From positions 124,001 through 188,000 of the forward strand of contig NZ_JHEI01000137.1 in the NCBI RefSeq assembly GCF_001273835.1: a stretch of 64,000 nucleotides of DNA. Direction: 5' to 3'. The translations under genes and the position numbers were made by a program. Under the pieces are notes generated by a model. The model searched no databases and was not told where the DNA came from. It saw only the letters and a list, made by a program, of their open reading frames with translations. This document shows, one piece after another, positions 43,271-52,092 of the stretch. Origin of the DNA: Leucobacter celer subsp. astrifaciens (GTDB taxonomy: Bacteria; Actinomycetota; Actinomycetes; Actinomycetales; Microbacteriaceae). Position 1 is the first letter of the stretch. The number at the start of each line of letters is the position of its first letter.

Positions 43271-44329
43271 TCAGCCGAACAGGCCGGCGAAGGCGTTGGT
43301 GAGTTCGCCGACAGCCCAGCGGTGGGTAAGCGCGTTGGGGTAGGCGAAGGCCCAGGCGAGGTCGAGACCGCCGGTCTCGGGATTGGGATCGATGTAGGCG
43401 ACCTTCTCGGCCTGCACTGCACCGAGCTGCTGGTAGAGGCCGTTGTCCTCGAGCCAGGCCGTCGCCTCCTCGACCGTGCCCTCGCCGCCGTGGCGGGCGA
43501 CGACGAGCGCCTCGGCGTCGACGAGGCCGACGTTCTCGATGGCGACGTCGCCCCAGTCGAAGGCGCTCAGCTGCGCCACGTTCGGGTGCTCTGCGAAGCC
43601 GAGCTGCTCGAGCAGCTCCTCAGCAGGGGATCCCGAGGTGTTCACGAACTGGATACCGGCCTCCTGTCCGCGGTTGATGATGATCGAGACCGTGCGATCC
43701 TGGTACTCGGGGTGCGCTTGCGCGGCCTCGACGATGCTCGCCTCGGTCTCCTCGATCTGCTGCTCGGCGAGGACGCTCAGATCGGTCGCCTCTCCGACAC
43801 CGCGGATCAGCTCGCGCCAGTCCCAGGCGTAGTCGCCGGAGGGCTCGACTGCGAGCACAGGCGCGATCGTTGAGAGTCGCTCGAAGTCGTCCTCGAGCTT
43901 GCCGTAGGTGCTCGCCACGATCAGATCGGGCTGGGCGGCGAGCAGCGCCTCGAACTGGAAGCTGTCGGCCCACGGGTCTACGAACGCTCCGATCTCGTCG
44001 AACCGGGTTCCCTCGATCCACGGGTAGCTGCCCGAATCGGAGCCGATGACCGGAGCGATATCGAGAGCGAGGGCCGACTCCTGGTCGCCGAGGCCGCCGA
44101 TGACGGCGACGCGCTCGGGGCGATCCTCGAGCACCGTCTCGCCCCAGGGGGTCTCGAGCTCGAGCGGATATTCGGTCGTGCCCTCGGCGGGCGGCAGCAG
44201 CGCCGCATCGCCGGAGTTCGGTGCGCCTGCTGCCGTCTCGCTCGACGGGGCGCAGCCCGACAGGACGATCAGGGCGGCGAGTGCGGCGGCTACGGCGGTG
44301 CGGCTGCCGGAGCGGGTCATGGTGGGCAT
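43271..44329 (-). CDS. Ferric-siderophore binding lipoprotein
   Basis: A 352-residue lipoprotein with signal peptide and lipobox LSGC (Cys about 26). Mature motifs: PERVAVIGGLGDQESALALD, AAQPDLIVASTYGKLEDDFERLSTIAPVLAV and DAEALVVARHGGEG. It is paralogous to the binding protein at 40315. It is the first gene behind the DtxR-like box and probably heads the iron operon. Having two binding proteins for one permease pair suggests two siderophores, or a hand-over. Confidence 0.9.
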   Translation of the reverse strand: MPTMTRSGSRTAVAAALAALIVLSGCAPSSETAAGAPNSGDAALLPPAEGTTEYPLELETPWGETVLEDRPERVAVIGGLGDQESALALDIAPVIGSDSGSYPWIEGTRFDEIGAFVDPWADSFQFEALLAAQPDLIVASTYGKLEDDFERLSTIAPVLAVEPSGDYAWDWRELIRGVGEATDLSVLAEQQIEETEASIVEAAQAHPEYQDRTVSIIINRGQEAGIQFVNTSGSPAEELLEQLGFAEHPNVAQLSAFDWGDVAIENVGLVDAEALVVARHGGEGTVEEATAWLEDNGLYQQLGAVQAEKVAYIDPNPETGGLDLAWAFAYPNALTHRWAVGELTNAFAGLFG

Positions 44330-44433
44330 GGCGATATCGGTGCTTTCTGGATCGTCGGCGAGGTGGAATCGGGGATGGAGCGTTCCGCGTCAGAGGAGAG
44401 AGCAGCGCGAAGCGGGCTCACATGAGATCTAGG

Positions 44434-44452
44434 TTAGGTGACGCTAAGCTTC
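44434..44452. promoter_or_regulatory. DtxR/IdeR-like iron box
   Basis: TTAGGTGACGCTAAGCTTC matches 14 of 19 positions of the consensus TTAGGTTAGGCTAACCTAA. It lies between the divergent binding-protein and AraC genes. Repression by an iron-loaded DtxR-family regulator is expected. Confidence 0.65.
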
Positions 44453-44540
44453 ATCTGAGTGCAGTTTTCGACAGCTTGCGGGCGCTATGCGACAAACGGG
44501 GGATCGCCTGCACCCCACGGACGCGGAGCAGGAGGACGGC

Positions 44541-45317
44541 ATGCGGATTCCGACCGCGCAGACGCGCGGATCCGGCACCCTGGATCCGCGTGGACCGAAA
44601 CGGCTCCACCTGCCGCCCGTCAGCATTCCGGAGCGGGTGCACTTCGATGAGCACATGATGCTGTGGCAGGCCAGGGGCAGCTCCGAGGCGGTGCTCGACG
44701 GGATCAGCCATTCGCTCACAGTGGGGCACGCGATCTGGATGCCGGCCGGTACGAAGCACGTGCTGCACGTGCACGAGGACTCGGTGATGCTGCCCATGTT
44801 CTTCGAAGCGGCCGATGTCGCCACCACACTGCGCGGCACGGCGACGGTGCGCGTCGATCACGAGCTGCGCACGCTTTTCCTCGCTTATATCCAGTCGCAG
44901 CAGACCATCATCAGGCCTGACGCCGATATCGCGCGTCAGATCCTCTCGAGTCTCGAGCGCCAGCCCGTGCTCTCCACGAACCTCGTCATGCCGGTCTCCG
45001 AGGCCGCGGGCGGCATCGCGGAGATCCTGCGTTTCAACCCGGGGGACAGCCGCACCACCGAGGAACTCGCGGCTCACGTGCACGCCTCGTTGCGCACGGT
45101 CGAGCGGGCGTTCAAGGCCGAGACCGGCATGACGCTCCGGGAGTGGCGCATCCAGAACCGTATGGAGTGCGCCGTCGAGCTGCTGCGCTCCGTGCGCGGC
45201 GTCGACGCGGTCGCCCACCGGGTGGGATACACGAACACGAGCGCCTTCCGCAGGGTGTTCAAGGCGCACTTCGGCATGACGCCGAGCGAGTACGTCACCC
45301 GCTACGTCGCGGTGTGA
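44541..45317 (+). CDS. AraC family transcriptional regulator
   Basis: A 258-residue regulator. A cupin-like N-terminal sensor (about 20-110; GHAIWMPAGTKHVLHVHE) is followed by a C-terminal double helix-turn-helix (about 160-255; TTEELAAHVHASLRTVERAF, VAHRVGYTNTSAFRRVFKAHFGMTPSEY). The ATG at 44541 has GGAGG five bases upstream and is preferred over ATG 44487. It is divergent from the iron operon across the DtxR-like box, so it probably activates siderophore uptake in response to the ligand or iron lack. Confidence 0.88.
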   Translation: MRIPTAQTRGSGTLDPRGPKRLHLPPVSIPERVHFDEHMMLWQARGSSEAVLDGISHSLTVGHAIWMPAGTKHVLHVHEDSVMLPMFFEAADVATTLRGTATVRVDHELRTLFLAYIQSQQTIIRPDADIARQILSSLERQPVLSTNLVMPVSEAAGGIAEILRFNPGDSRTTEELAAHVHASLRTVERAFKAETGMTLREWRIQNRMECAVELLRSVRGVDAVAHRVGYTNTSAFRRVFKAHFGMTPSEYVTRYVAV

Positions 45318-45338
45318 CGGTCCGCGTACCATGTGGGA

Positions 45339-45731
45339 ATGGACCGCGCCAGGATCTCCGCCGTGCACCTCGTCGACGTGTTCGCCTACCTCCTGGTGCT
45401 CGGTGTGTTCACGCAGTTCTTCCCGGAGATCATCAGCGAGTCCTTTCTGACCTCCCTCGTGACGGCGATCCTGCTCAAGGTCGTGCTCGAGGTCGTGGTG
45501 CGGGTGAAGACCGGAATCGTCGGCAGGATGAAGAGCGCGGAGACATCGCGTGCGCGCGCCATCGCCGGCGTGTGCCTCGTCGCCGTCGCCGCCGGCAGCA
45601 AGGCGGTGATCCTCTGGCTCACCGACGTCATCCTCGGTGACGCGGTGCATCTGGGCGGGTTCTTCGCCGTCACGCTGCTCGTCGTCGTGCTGATGGTGGT
45701 CCGGACCCTGCTGAGAGGTCTCATCAGGTAG
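45339..45731 (+). CDS. Small multi-pass membrane protein
   Basis: A 130-residue protein with about four hydrophobic segments (10-30, 38-56, 72-94, 103-125) and no catalytic motif; the family is not recognised. The ATG at 45339 lies 6 nt after TACCAT, a leaderless arrangement; GTG 45333 is an alternative start. It follows the AraC gene by 21 bp and converges with the methyltransferase. Confidence 0.75.
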   Translation: MDRARISAVHLVDVFAYLLVLGVFTQFFPEIISESFLTSLVTAILLKVVLEVVVRVKTGIVGRMKSAETSRARAIAGVCLVAVAAGSKAVILWLTDVILGDAVHLGGFFAVTLLVVVLMVVRTLLRGLIR

Positions 45732-45752
45732 GGCCTGGGGAACGATGTCGGG

Positions 45753-47171
45753 CTACAGCTGCTGCAGCTGGCGCGGCACCGCAGGTATTCGGACAGGCTG
45801 ACTCGGGGAACCGGGTGAGTGCAGCGTGAGTTCCCTTCCGGTGCGCATCGCATTGTGGATGAGCATTCCATAGTGAGCAACCTCGAGAACGCAGTCGAGA
45901 ATCTGCTGCTGGGTCGCGGATGCCTCGGCGTCGACCAGGAAGTTCAGCAGGTCCTGCGGAGTGACGGGAGTGAATGCTGCGCCGGACGCGGTAGCCGTCG
46001 GGGCATGAAGATCGAAACCCAGGGCTCGGCAGTGCGTGAACGCGAACGTGAACGGTTCGGAGCCTGCGGCGCTCACAGATGCCAGCGTGAGTCCTCTCGT
46101 GTGCCACCACAGCGCGTTGATGACAACGGGATGCGCCCAGGCCAAGAAATCAGCAGCGAGCTGCGGAGTGATCAATCCGAGACGTGTGAATTGCAGCGCA
46201 GCATGTGCGAGGGCATCCGACTCGACGGCATCGAGCTCCCGCGGCTCCGGCTCTGAGATCGGCGTCGGAGTGGTGGTGTCTCCTTGCCGATTCGCGATCA
46301 CGAGATCCTGATAGTCCAGCGATCCTGTGCTGGAGCGTCCGCACCAGTCCCCGTCAACGATGGCGGGCTCAGCGAATCCGGCGTCGGAGAGGATGTCGAG
46401 GAGCAGCTTTCGGGGATGGGCGATGGCCAACTCGGGATTCCTCTGGTCCTCGACTCGGCTGGGACCGTGGGGCCATCGCATCCGAAACGTCGAGCGGCCC
46501 GCTGCCAGGAGCTCGTCGACGCCCTTGTCGAGGAGGAAGAATGTTGCGACGAGTCTGCCCGTGGGCTTGAGCGTTCGAGCCGCCTCGCGAATGTACGTTT
46601 CGACGGTATCGATATCGACGTGCGTCATCACGGAGATCATGCAGACGAGGTCGAGGCTCTCATCCTCGAACGGGAATCGGTAGCTCGGGCCGTCAAGAGT
46701 GCCGTCGCTGTTGTACACCTTGCTGCTGATGTCGACCTTCGTGAAGGTGAAGTTCGGGTGACGCGGTGTGATGTTGGCGGTCGCCCACTCGATCGCCTCG
46801 GAGTGCGGGTCCAAGCCGAAGTACTGCTGATCCGGGGAGAACCTCATTGCGAGTTCCAGCGCGATGCGCCCGTACCCGCACCCCATATCGAGAGTCCGCG
46901 CGGTGGGGGGCAGCGCGGGCTGGGTCAGCACGTCGGCGTAATAGCGAGCGGTGCTTGGGTTGGGGTCGCCGTTCAACCTGGTTTCGAGCCCGGGCGGGGG
47001 TGCGTCGTAGGGAATGCGGCCCTTGATCGCATCCGACAGCAGACGAGTCGAAAGGCCTTGGAGGTACGTCGCGAGGTCGTCCGACGTCGCCGGAGCGGGA
47101 TCCCGAGGCAGCTTGCCGGCCTTGCCGAACTTGCCGAACTTGCCGAACTTGCGTGCGAAGAATGCCCCCAT
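45753..47171 (-). CDS. Class I SAM-dependent methyltransferase with KFG-repeat N-terminus
   Basis: A 472-residue protein. Residues 1-20 (MGAFFARKFGKFGKFGKAGK) are a basic, aromatic repeat made by a 9-bp DNA repeat. Residues about 60-265 are a methyltransferase domain with motif I LDMGCGYGRIALELAM, acidic FGLDPHSEA and MISVMTHVDID. The last ~170 residues match no family I recognise. Base composition is visibly less GC-rich than that of its neighbours, and it ends close to a tRNA gene, which may mean horizontal acquisition. The methyl acceptor is unknown. Confidence 0.82.
   Translation of the reverse strand: MGAFFARKFGKFGKFGKAGKLPRDPAPATSDDLATYLQGLSTRLLSDAIKGRIPYDAPPPGLETRLNGDPNPSTARYYADVLTQPALPPTARTLDMGCGYGRIALELAMRFSPDQQYFGLDPHSEAIEWATANITPRHPNFTFTKVDISSKVYNSDGTLDGPSYRFPFEDESLDLVCMISVMTHVDIDTVETYIREAARTLKPTGRLVATFFLLDKGVDELLAAGRSTFRMRWPHGPSRVEDQRNPELAIAHPRKLLLDILSDAGFAEPAIVDGDWCGRSSTGSLDYQDLVIANRQGDTTTPTPISEPEPRELDAVESDALAHAALQFTRLGLITPQLAADFLAWAHPVVINALWWHTRGLTLASVSAAGSEPFTFAFTHCRALGFDLHAPTATASGAAFTPVTPQDLLNFLVDAEASATQQQILDCVLEVAHYGMLIHNAMRTGRELTLHSPGSPSQPVRIPAVPRQLQQL
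47113..47148. repeat. 9-bp coding repeat in the methyltransferase gene
   Basis: Four tandem units near TTGCCGAAC encode the Lys-Phe-Gly repeats. The unit is a multiple of three, so slippage would change repeat number without shifting the frame. Confidence 0.85.
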
Positions 47172-47295
47172 GCTGGCACAGTGTACTCACTTCGCCGATG
47201 CCCGAGAGGGGCTGTTGTCTGCCCCAGTCAGCCTGCCTGGAAGGGATGCGGCGGTGAGCTGTTCTGTGCTGCTGCTGACATCATCTCGGACATGA

Positions 47296-47337
47296 CGAAG
47301 GCCCTGCCACCCCAGCGTTGCGGGGAGTCAGGGCCTT
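47296..47337 (-). terminator. Terminator-like hairpin after tRNA-Ser
   Basis: GAAGGCCCTG (47296-47305) pairs with CAGGGCCTTC (47328-47337), and CCCC/GGGG extends it inward. It lies directly 3' of the tRNA on the minus strand; no long T-run follows. Confidence 0.7.
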
Positions 47338-47342
47338 CATGG

Positions 47343-47433
47343 TGGCGGTGACGGTGGGATTTGAACCCACGGTAGGGGGTTACCCTACACGACTTTTCGA
47401 GAGTCGCACCTTCGGCCGCTCGGACACGTCACC
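47343..47433 (-). tRNA. tRNA-Ser(CGA)
   Basis: An 88-nt class II tRNA plus an encoded CCA. The acceptor GGTGACG pairs with CGTCACC, with discriminator G. The anticodon stem CGACT/AGTCG carries the loop CTCGAAA with anticodon CGA. A long variable arm (GTAGGGT..ACCCCCTAC) and a T-arm GGGTTCAAATCCC are present. It reads UCG codons. Confidence 0.95.
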
Positions 47434-47514
47434 GCGGAAAAGAATACGCGATTCCGGCCGCGAGTGCGAATCGAGCCGCCCTTGCCGCGCTCCCGGCGTG
47501 TCGGGGTGACCGGG

Positions 47515-48510
47515 TCAGGCGCCCCCGGCCGCGCTCCCACCCCACCCGAAGCGGGGAGCGACCTGGCTCGCGAACAGTTCGAGCGAGCGCAGCACGTGCT
47601 CGTGAGGCGCGTCGACCGAGTGCACCTGGATCGCCACCTCGTCGGCGTGCTCGAGTGTGCGGTCGTTCGCGAGGGATTCGACCACCTCGTCAGCCGTGCC
47701 GAGGTGCGTGTCGCTGCGCCGGATGAGCTCGTCCAGGGGAGCGTCCTCCGCGACGCCGAAGAGCGCCGCCTGTCGGCGCAACCCCACGTCGGCGAAGCGG
47801 AGCGCTTCGTCCCGGTCGTCGGCGACGAACACGGTGCGCGAGGCGGTGATCCGCGGTTCGACTCCATCCGGCAGCGCGTCGAGGTAGGCGTCGACGATCG
47901 GCTGCTGGATCTCGTGCAGCGAGGCCTGCTCGCGGCCGGAGCTCCGGGGCTGGGTGCGGCTGAGCAGCAGCCCGTGGCCGTGCCGCCCGGCGCGCGTGCC
48001 GCCGCCCGCGCTGAAGGTGGCCTGCCACACGCGATCCACGAGGGATCCGGCGGCGGGATACAGCGTGTTGCCCGCCCCGAGGTCGCGCCCCGCGAGGGCG
48101 TCGACCAGCACCTCGAGCTTGCGCTCGTAGTCCGCGGTCTTGTTCTCGAGAGCGAGGCCGAACGGCGCGAACGACGTCGGAGTGCCCCCGCTGCCCAGCC
48201 CCAGGTCGATGCGTCCACCGCTCAGCAGGTCGGCGACGACCGCGTCCTCCGCGACGCGCACCGGATCCTCGAGAGTCAGCGTGATCACCCCGGTGCCGAG
48301 GCGGATCGACGACGTGCGCTCCGAGACGCTCGCGAGCAGCACGAACGGCGACGGAAGCCCGCCCTCTTCCGCGCGGAAGTGGTGCTGGGCGACCCAGGCC
48401 CGCGCGAAGCCGTGCCGCTCGGCGTGCTGGATCTGCTCGGCCGCGAGGCGGAAGCGCTCGGCCGGCGAGGCGGCGTCGAGCAGCCGGGTGAAGAAGGCGA
48501 TATCGGTCAT
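47515..48510 (-). CDS. LLM class flavin-dependent oxidoreductase
   Basis: A 331-residue luciferase-like monooxygenase. N-terminal AEQIQHAERHGFARAWVAQHHF, then SSIRLGTGVITLTLEDPVRVAEDAVVADLLSGGRIDLGLGSG, the F420/FMN binding region typical of the bacterial luciferase-like group. A loop of the usual substrate-binding type follows. FMN or F420 use and the substrate cannot be decided from sequence. It is convergent with nothing; the 81-bp gap to the tRNA shows no further gene. Confidence 0.87.
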   Translation of the reverse strand: MTDIAFFTRLLDAASPAERFRLAAEQIQHAERHGFARAWVAQHHFRAEEGGLPSPFVLLASVSERTSSIRLGTGVITLTLEDPVRVAEDAVVADLLSGGRIDLGLGSGGTPTSFAPFGLALENKTADYERKLEVLVDALAGRDLGAGNTLYPAAGSLVDRVWQATFSAGGGTRAGRHGHGLLLSRTQPRSSGREQASLHEIQQPIVDAYLDALPDGVEPRITASRTVFVADDRDEALRFADVGLRRQAALFGVAEDAPLDELIRRSDTHLGTADEVVESLANDRTLEHADEVAIQVHSVDAPHEHVLRSLELFASQVAPRFGWGGSAAGGA

Positions 48511-48770
48511 AGAGGTGGGGCTCCCGGTCGATCGTGTGCTTCCAGGCTAGTGAGCGGTGAGGACGAGCCCAAGGCCGGCGGTCAACGACGGTCACATTCC
48601 GGGTGCCTCCACAGCGGGGTGCCGAGAGTCCGGGTGCATCTCGCCCACGCAGGATCCGGGTCGATCTCTCGCAGTGCATGCGGTCCGGACGATGGAGAAG
48701 CGACCCGGTTCCCGGCCGGAGGGGAGACCGGCGCAGCTCGATGTCGGAGGCCGCCGGTAGGCTCGCCCGC

Positions 48771-50189
48771 ATGGCGAAGACGAACAGCGTGTACGCGTGC
48801 TCGGAGTGCGGATGGCAGACCTCGAAGTGGGTCGGCCGCTGCGGCGAGTGCCAGCAGTGGGGCACGGTCGAGGAACGCGGGCGTGCGGGCGCCTCGCTCG
48901 CCCGCACCACGCGCGCGATGGCACCCGGGCCCGGTCGCGAGGCGCGGCCCATCACCGAGCTGGAGGGCGACTCCGTGCGCCATCGCCCCACGGGCATCGG
49001 CGAACTGGACCGGGTGCTCGGCGGCGGGGTGGTGCCCGGTGCGGCGATCCTGTTCTCCGGCGAGCCCGGGGTGGGCAAGTCCACGCTGCTGCTCGACGTC
49101 GCCTCGCGCTTCGTCGCCCCGAACGGGAACGGCGGCGCGGCACGCGTGCCCGATGCCGAGGGGCGATCACGCGTGCCCGACACCCATGGGCGATCACGTG
49201 TGCCCGACACCCATGGGCGATCACGTGTGCTCTATGCCAGCGGCGAGGAGTCGACGGGGCAGATCCGCATGCGCGCCGAGCGTACAGGGGCCATGCACGA
49301 CGAGCTGTTCCTCGCGAGCGAGACCGACCTCGCGACCGTGCTCGGACACATCGAGGCGGTGGATCCGGAGCTCGTGATCGTCGACTCGGTGCAGACGATG
49401 GCGAGCGGGGAGATCGAGGGCAGCGCCGGCGGGCCGGCGCAGGTGCGCGAGGTGGCCGCGGCGCTGATCCGCGCGGCGAAGGGGCGGGGCACGCCCGTGA
49501 TCCTCGTGGGGCACGTGACGAAGGACGGCTCCGTGGCCGGGCCGCGTCTGCTCGAGCACCTCGTCGACGTGGTCTGCCACTTCGAGGGAGACCGCCAGAC
49601 CTCCCTGCGCTTCCTGCGCACGCTCAAGAACCGCTACGGCCCCACCGACGAGGTCGGCTGCTTCGAGATGACCGATCGGGGGATCGCGGAGGTGCCCGAC
49701 CCGAGCGGTCTCTTCCTCAGCCGCGCGGCCGCTCCGGTCAGCGGCACCTGCGCCACGGTGGCCATGGAGGGGCGGCGCGCCCTGCCCGTCGAGGTGCAGG
49801 CGCTCGTGGCGAAGAGCGCGACGCCCAATCCTCGGCGGGTGACGAGCGGGGTGGACCCCTCCCGGGTGGCGATGATCCTCGCCGTGCTCGAACGACGGGT
49901 CGGGGCGCGCCTGCACGACCAGGACGTCTACGTGTCGACGGTCGGCGGCGTCAAGCTCGCCGAGCCGGCGGCCGACCTCGCGATCGCGCTCGCGGTGCTG
50001 TCGGCGATCACGGACCGACCGCTGCCGCACGATCTCGCGGCATTCGGCGAGATCAGCCTCGCGGGCGAAGTGCGCCCGGTGGTGGGAGGCTCGCAGCGCG
50101 CGAACGAGGCCGCGCGCCTGGGCTACGTGCGCGTGATCGACGCCGCGTCGGCGACCTTGGACCGGGCCAGAAAGGACGCGGGTCTATAG
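48771..50189 (+). CDS. radA: DNA repair protein RadA
   Basis: A 472-residue branch-migration ATPase. The N-terminal zinc finger is CSECGWQ / CGEC (residues 9-29). Walker A is SGEPGVGKSTL (about 98-108), the RadA-specific KNRYG follows near residue 287, and a Lon-like C-terminal domain is present. Residues about 125-151 are an extra 9-residue repeat (RVPDTHGRS-type, three units) inserted between the Walker A helix and the strand VLYASGEES. The ATG at 48771 lies 7 nt after TAGGCT (leaderless). An in-frame ATG at 48741 is an alternative start. Confidence 0.93.
   Translation: MAKTNSVYACSECGWQTSKWVGRCGECQQWGTVEERGRAGASLARTTRAMAPGPGREARPITELEGDSVRHRPTGIGELDRVLGGGVVPGAAILFSGEPGVGKSTLLLDVASRFVAPNGNGGAARVPDAEGRSRVPDTHGRSRVPDTHGRSRVLYASGEESTGQIRMRAERTGAMHDELFLASETDLATVLGHIEAVDPELVIVDSVQTMASGEIEGSAGGPAQVREVAAALIRAAKGRGTPVILVGHVTKDGSVAGPRLLEHLVDVVCHFEGDRQTSLRFLRTLKNRYGPTDEVGCFEMTDRGIAEVPDPSGLFLSRAAAPVSGTCATVAMEGRRALPVEVQALVAKSATPNPRRVTSGVDPSRVAMILAVLERRVGARLHDQDVYVSTVGGVKLAEPAADLAIALAVLSAITDRPLPHDLAAFGEISLAGEVRPVVGGSQRANEAARLGYVRVIDAASATLDRARKDAGL
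49143..49223. repeat. 27-bp in-frame minisatellite in radA
   Basis: Three contiguous 27-bp units (49143, 49170, 49197). The second and third are identical apart from a few silent changes and encode RVPDTHGRS. The first encodes RVPDAEGRS. The frame is preserved. Confidence 0.92.
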
Positions 50190-50219
50190 GGCCCCGAGAG
50201 GCGAGTACACTTGCAGACC

Positions 50220-51740
50220 GTGAGTAACAACACGGTAGATGTCGTCCTGATCGGCGGCGGCGTGATGAGCGCCACCCTGGGAACGCTGATCCAGCAGGTG
50301 CAGCCCGACTGGACGATCGAGATCTTCGAGTCCCGTTCCGAGGTCGCGACCGAGAGCAGTAACGCCTGGAACAACGCGGGAACCGGGCACGCGGCGCTCT
50401 GCGAGCTCAACTACATGCCCGAGGGCAAGGACGGCAGCCTGTCGTCGGCGAAGGCCATCGACATCAACGAGCAGTTCCAGCTCTCCCGCCAGTGGTGGTC
50501 CGCACTCGTGAAGCAGGGCGTCCTCGGCGAGCCCTCCTCCTTCATCAACGCCACCCCGCACATGACCTTCGTGCGCGGCGAGGCCAACGTCGACTACCTG
50601 CGACGCCGCTACGAACTGCTGAAGCAGGAGCCGCTCTTCGCCGACATCGAGTTCAGCGACGACCCCGCGCAGATCGCCGAGTGGGCGCCGCTGCTGGTCG
50701 ACCGCCGCGCCAAGGACGAGGTGTTCGCCGCGACGCGCTCCGAGAGCGGCACCGACGTCGACTTCGGCGCCGTGACCCGGCAGCTGATCCGCCATCTCGT
50801 CTCCGAGGGCGCCGAACTGCACCTCAATACGCCGGTCAAGCAGCTGAAGCGCCGCTCCGACGGCACCTGGGACGTGGGCGTGAAGGCCTCCTCGGGTGTG
50901 GGGTACCGCACGATCAACGCGAAGTTCGTCTTCGTGGGGGCCGGCGGCGGCGCGCTGCACCTGCTGCAGTCCTCGGGCATCCCCGAGATCAAGAGCTTCG
51001 GCGGCTTCCCCATCAGCGGCAAGTTCCTCAAGTGCGACGACCCCGAGATCGTGAAGCAGCACCGCGCCAAGGTGTACGGCAAGGCCGCGGTCGGCGCGCC
51101 CCCCATGTCCGTGCCGCACCTCGACACCCGCATCGTCGACGGCAAGGAGAGCCTGCTCTTCGGCCCCTACGCCGGCTTCAGCCCCAACTTCCTCAAGAAC
51201 GGCTCGTGGTGGGATCTGCCCGGATCGGTGCGTGCGCACAACCTCGGGCCGATGCTCAAGGTCGGGCTCACCGAGTTCTCGCTCGAGAAGTACCTCGTCG
51301 GTGAGGTGCTCGCCAGCCGGGAGAAGCAGATGAGCACGCTGCGCGAGTACGTGCCCACCGCGCGCTCCGAGGACTGGGAGATGATCACCGCGGGTCAGCG
51401 CGTGCAGGTGATGAAGAAGGATCCGGAAAAGGGCGGCATCCTGCAGTTCGGAACCGAGATCATCACCGGCGCCGAAGGATCCATCGCAGGCCTGCTCGGC
51501 GCCTCGCCCGGCGCCTCGACCGCGGTGCACGCGATGCTCGCCGTGCTCGAGCGCTGCTTCCCCGAGCAGTTCGAGCAGCAGTGGAAGCCCGTCTTCAAGC
51601 AGCAGGTGCCCGCGCTCGGCGTGGGCCTCAACGGCGATCCCGAGGCGGCTGCCGCATCGCTCGCCGAGACCGCAGCCGTGCTGGGTCTCGTGCCCGTCGC
51701 AGAACCGGCCGAGACCGAGCCGGCGGCCGCAGGGGTCTGA
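50220..51740 (+). CDS. mqo: Malate:quinone oxidoreductase
   Basis: A 506-residue FAD enzyme oxidising malate to oxaloacetate and reducing menaquinone at the membrane. It has the dinucleotide fold VDVVLIGGGVMSATLGTLI, the Mqo pattern NAWNNAGTGHAALCELNYMP, and FVGAGGGALHLLQSSGI. The usual length is about 500. GTG 50220 follows TACACT by 8 nt, so the mRNA is leaderless or nearly so; TTG 50211 is a less likely start. A strong terminator follows. Confidence 0.95.
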   Translation: MSNNTVDVVLIGGGVMSATLGTLIQQVQPDWTIEIFESRSEVATESSNAWNNAGTGHAALCELNYMPEGKDGSLSSAKAIDINEQFQLSRQWWSALVKQGVLGEPSSFINATPHMTFVRGEANVDYLRRRYELLKQEPLFADIEFSDDPAQIAEWAPLLVDRRAKDEVFAATRSESGTDVDFGAVTRQLIRHLVSEGAELHLNTPVKQLKRRSDGTWDVGVKASSGVGYRTINAKFVFVGAGGGALHLLQSSGIPEIKSFGGFPISGKFLKCDDPEIVKQHRAKVYGKAAVGAPPMSVPHLDTRIVDGKESLLFGPYAGFSPNFLKNGSWWDLPGSVRAHNLGPMLKVGLTEFSLEKYLVGEVLASREKQMSTLREYVPTARSEDWEMITAGQRVQVMKKDPEKGGILQFGTEIITGAEGSIAGLLGASPGASTAVHAMLAVLERCFPEQFEQQWKPVFKQQVPALGVGLNGDPEAAAASLAETAAVLGLVPVAEPAETEPAAAGV

Positions 51741-51756
51741 GCCTCCTCGGGCTGCA

Positions 51757-51794
51757 GCAGCAGAAGGGCGTCCGGAAGGACGCCCTTCTTCTGC
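51757..51794 (+). terminator. Rho-independent terminator of mqo
   Basis: AAGGGCGTCC, loop GGAA, GGACGCCCTT, followed by CTTCTGC; outer bases GCAG..CTGC lengthen the stem. Clear and well placed, 16 bp after mqo. Confidence 0.88.
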
Positions 51795-51860
51795 GTTCAC
51801 GGGTCGCTCGCCGTGCGCCGCCGCCGCACGGCTCCGCACCCGCCGCACGCCAACGCACCC

Positions 51861-51938
51861 GCCGCACGGCCCCGCCGCATGGCCCCGCCGCATGGCCCCG
51901 CCGCATGGCCCCGCCGCACGGCTCCGCCGCACGGCCCC
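51861..51938. repeat. 13-bp minisatellite, six units
   Basis: Six contiguous units of GCCGCAYGGCYCC run between the mqo terminator and the next gene, in the 352-bp gap 51741-52092. Each unit contains GCCGCAYGGC, nearly palindromic. No gene is visible in the gap. Confidence 0.9.
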
Positions 51939-52092
51939 GGCGTCGCCGCTTGCCTGAGAGCGCTCACCCCTAGTCCGCCGGCGATCAAGACGTCCCGGAA
52001 CCCTAACCATCGGGCGCAGAGCATAGACAAGTCCTGATCGGCTGTGTTTTCCTTGCAGAAACCTGCTTTGTATGCGTTTCGAAGGAGAAGCC

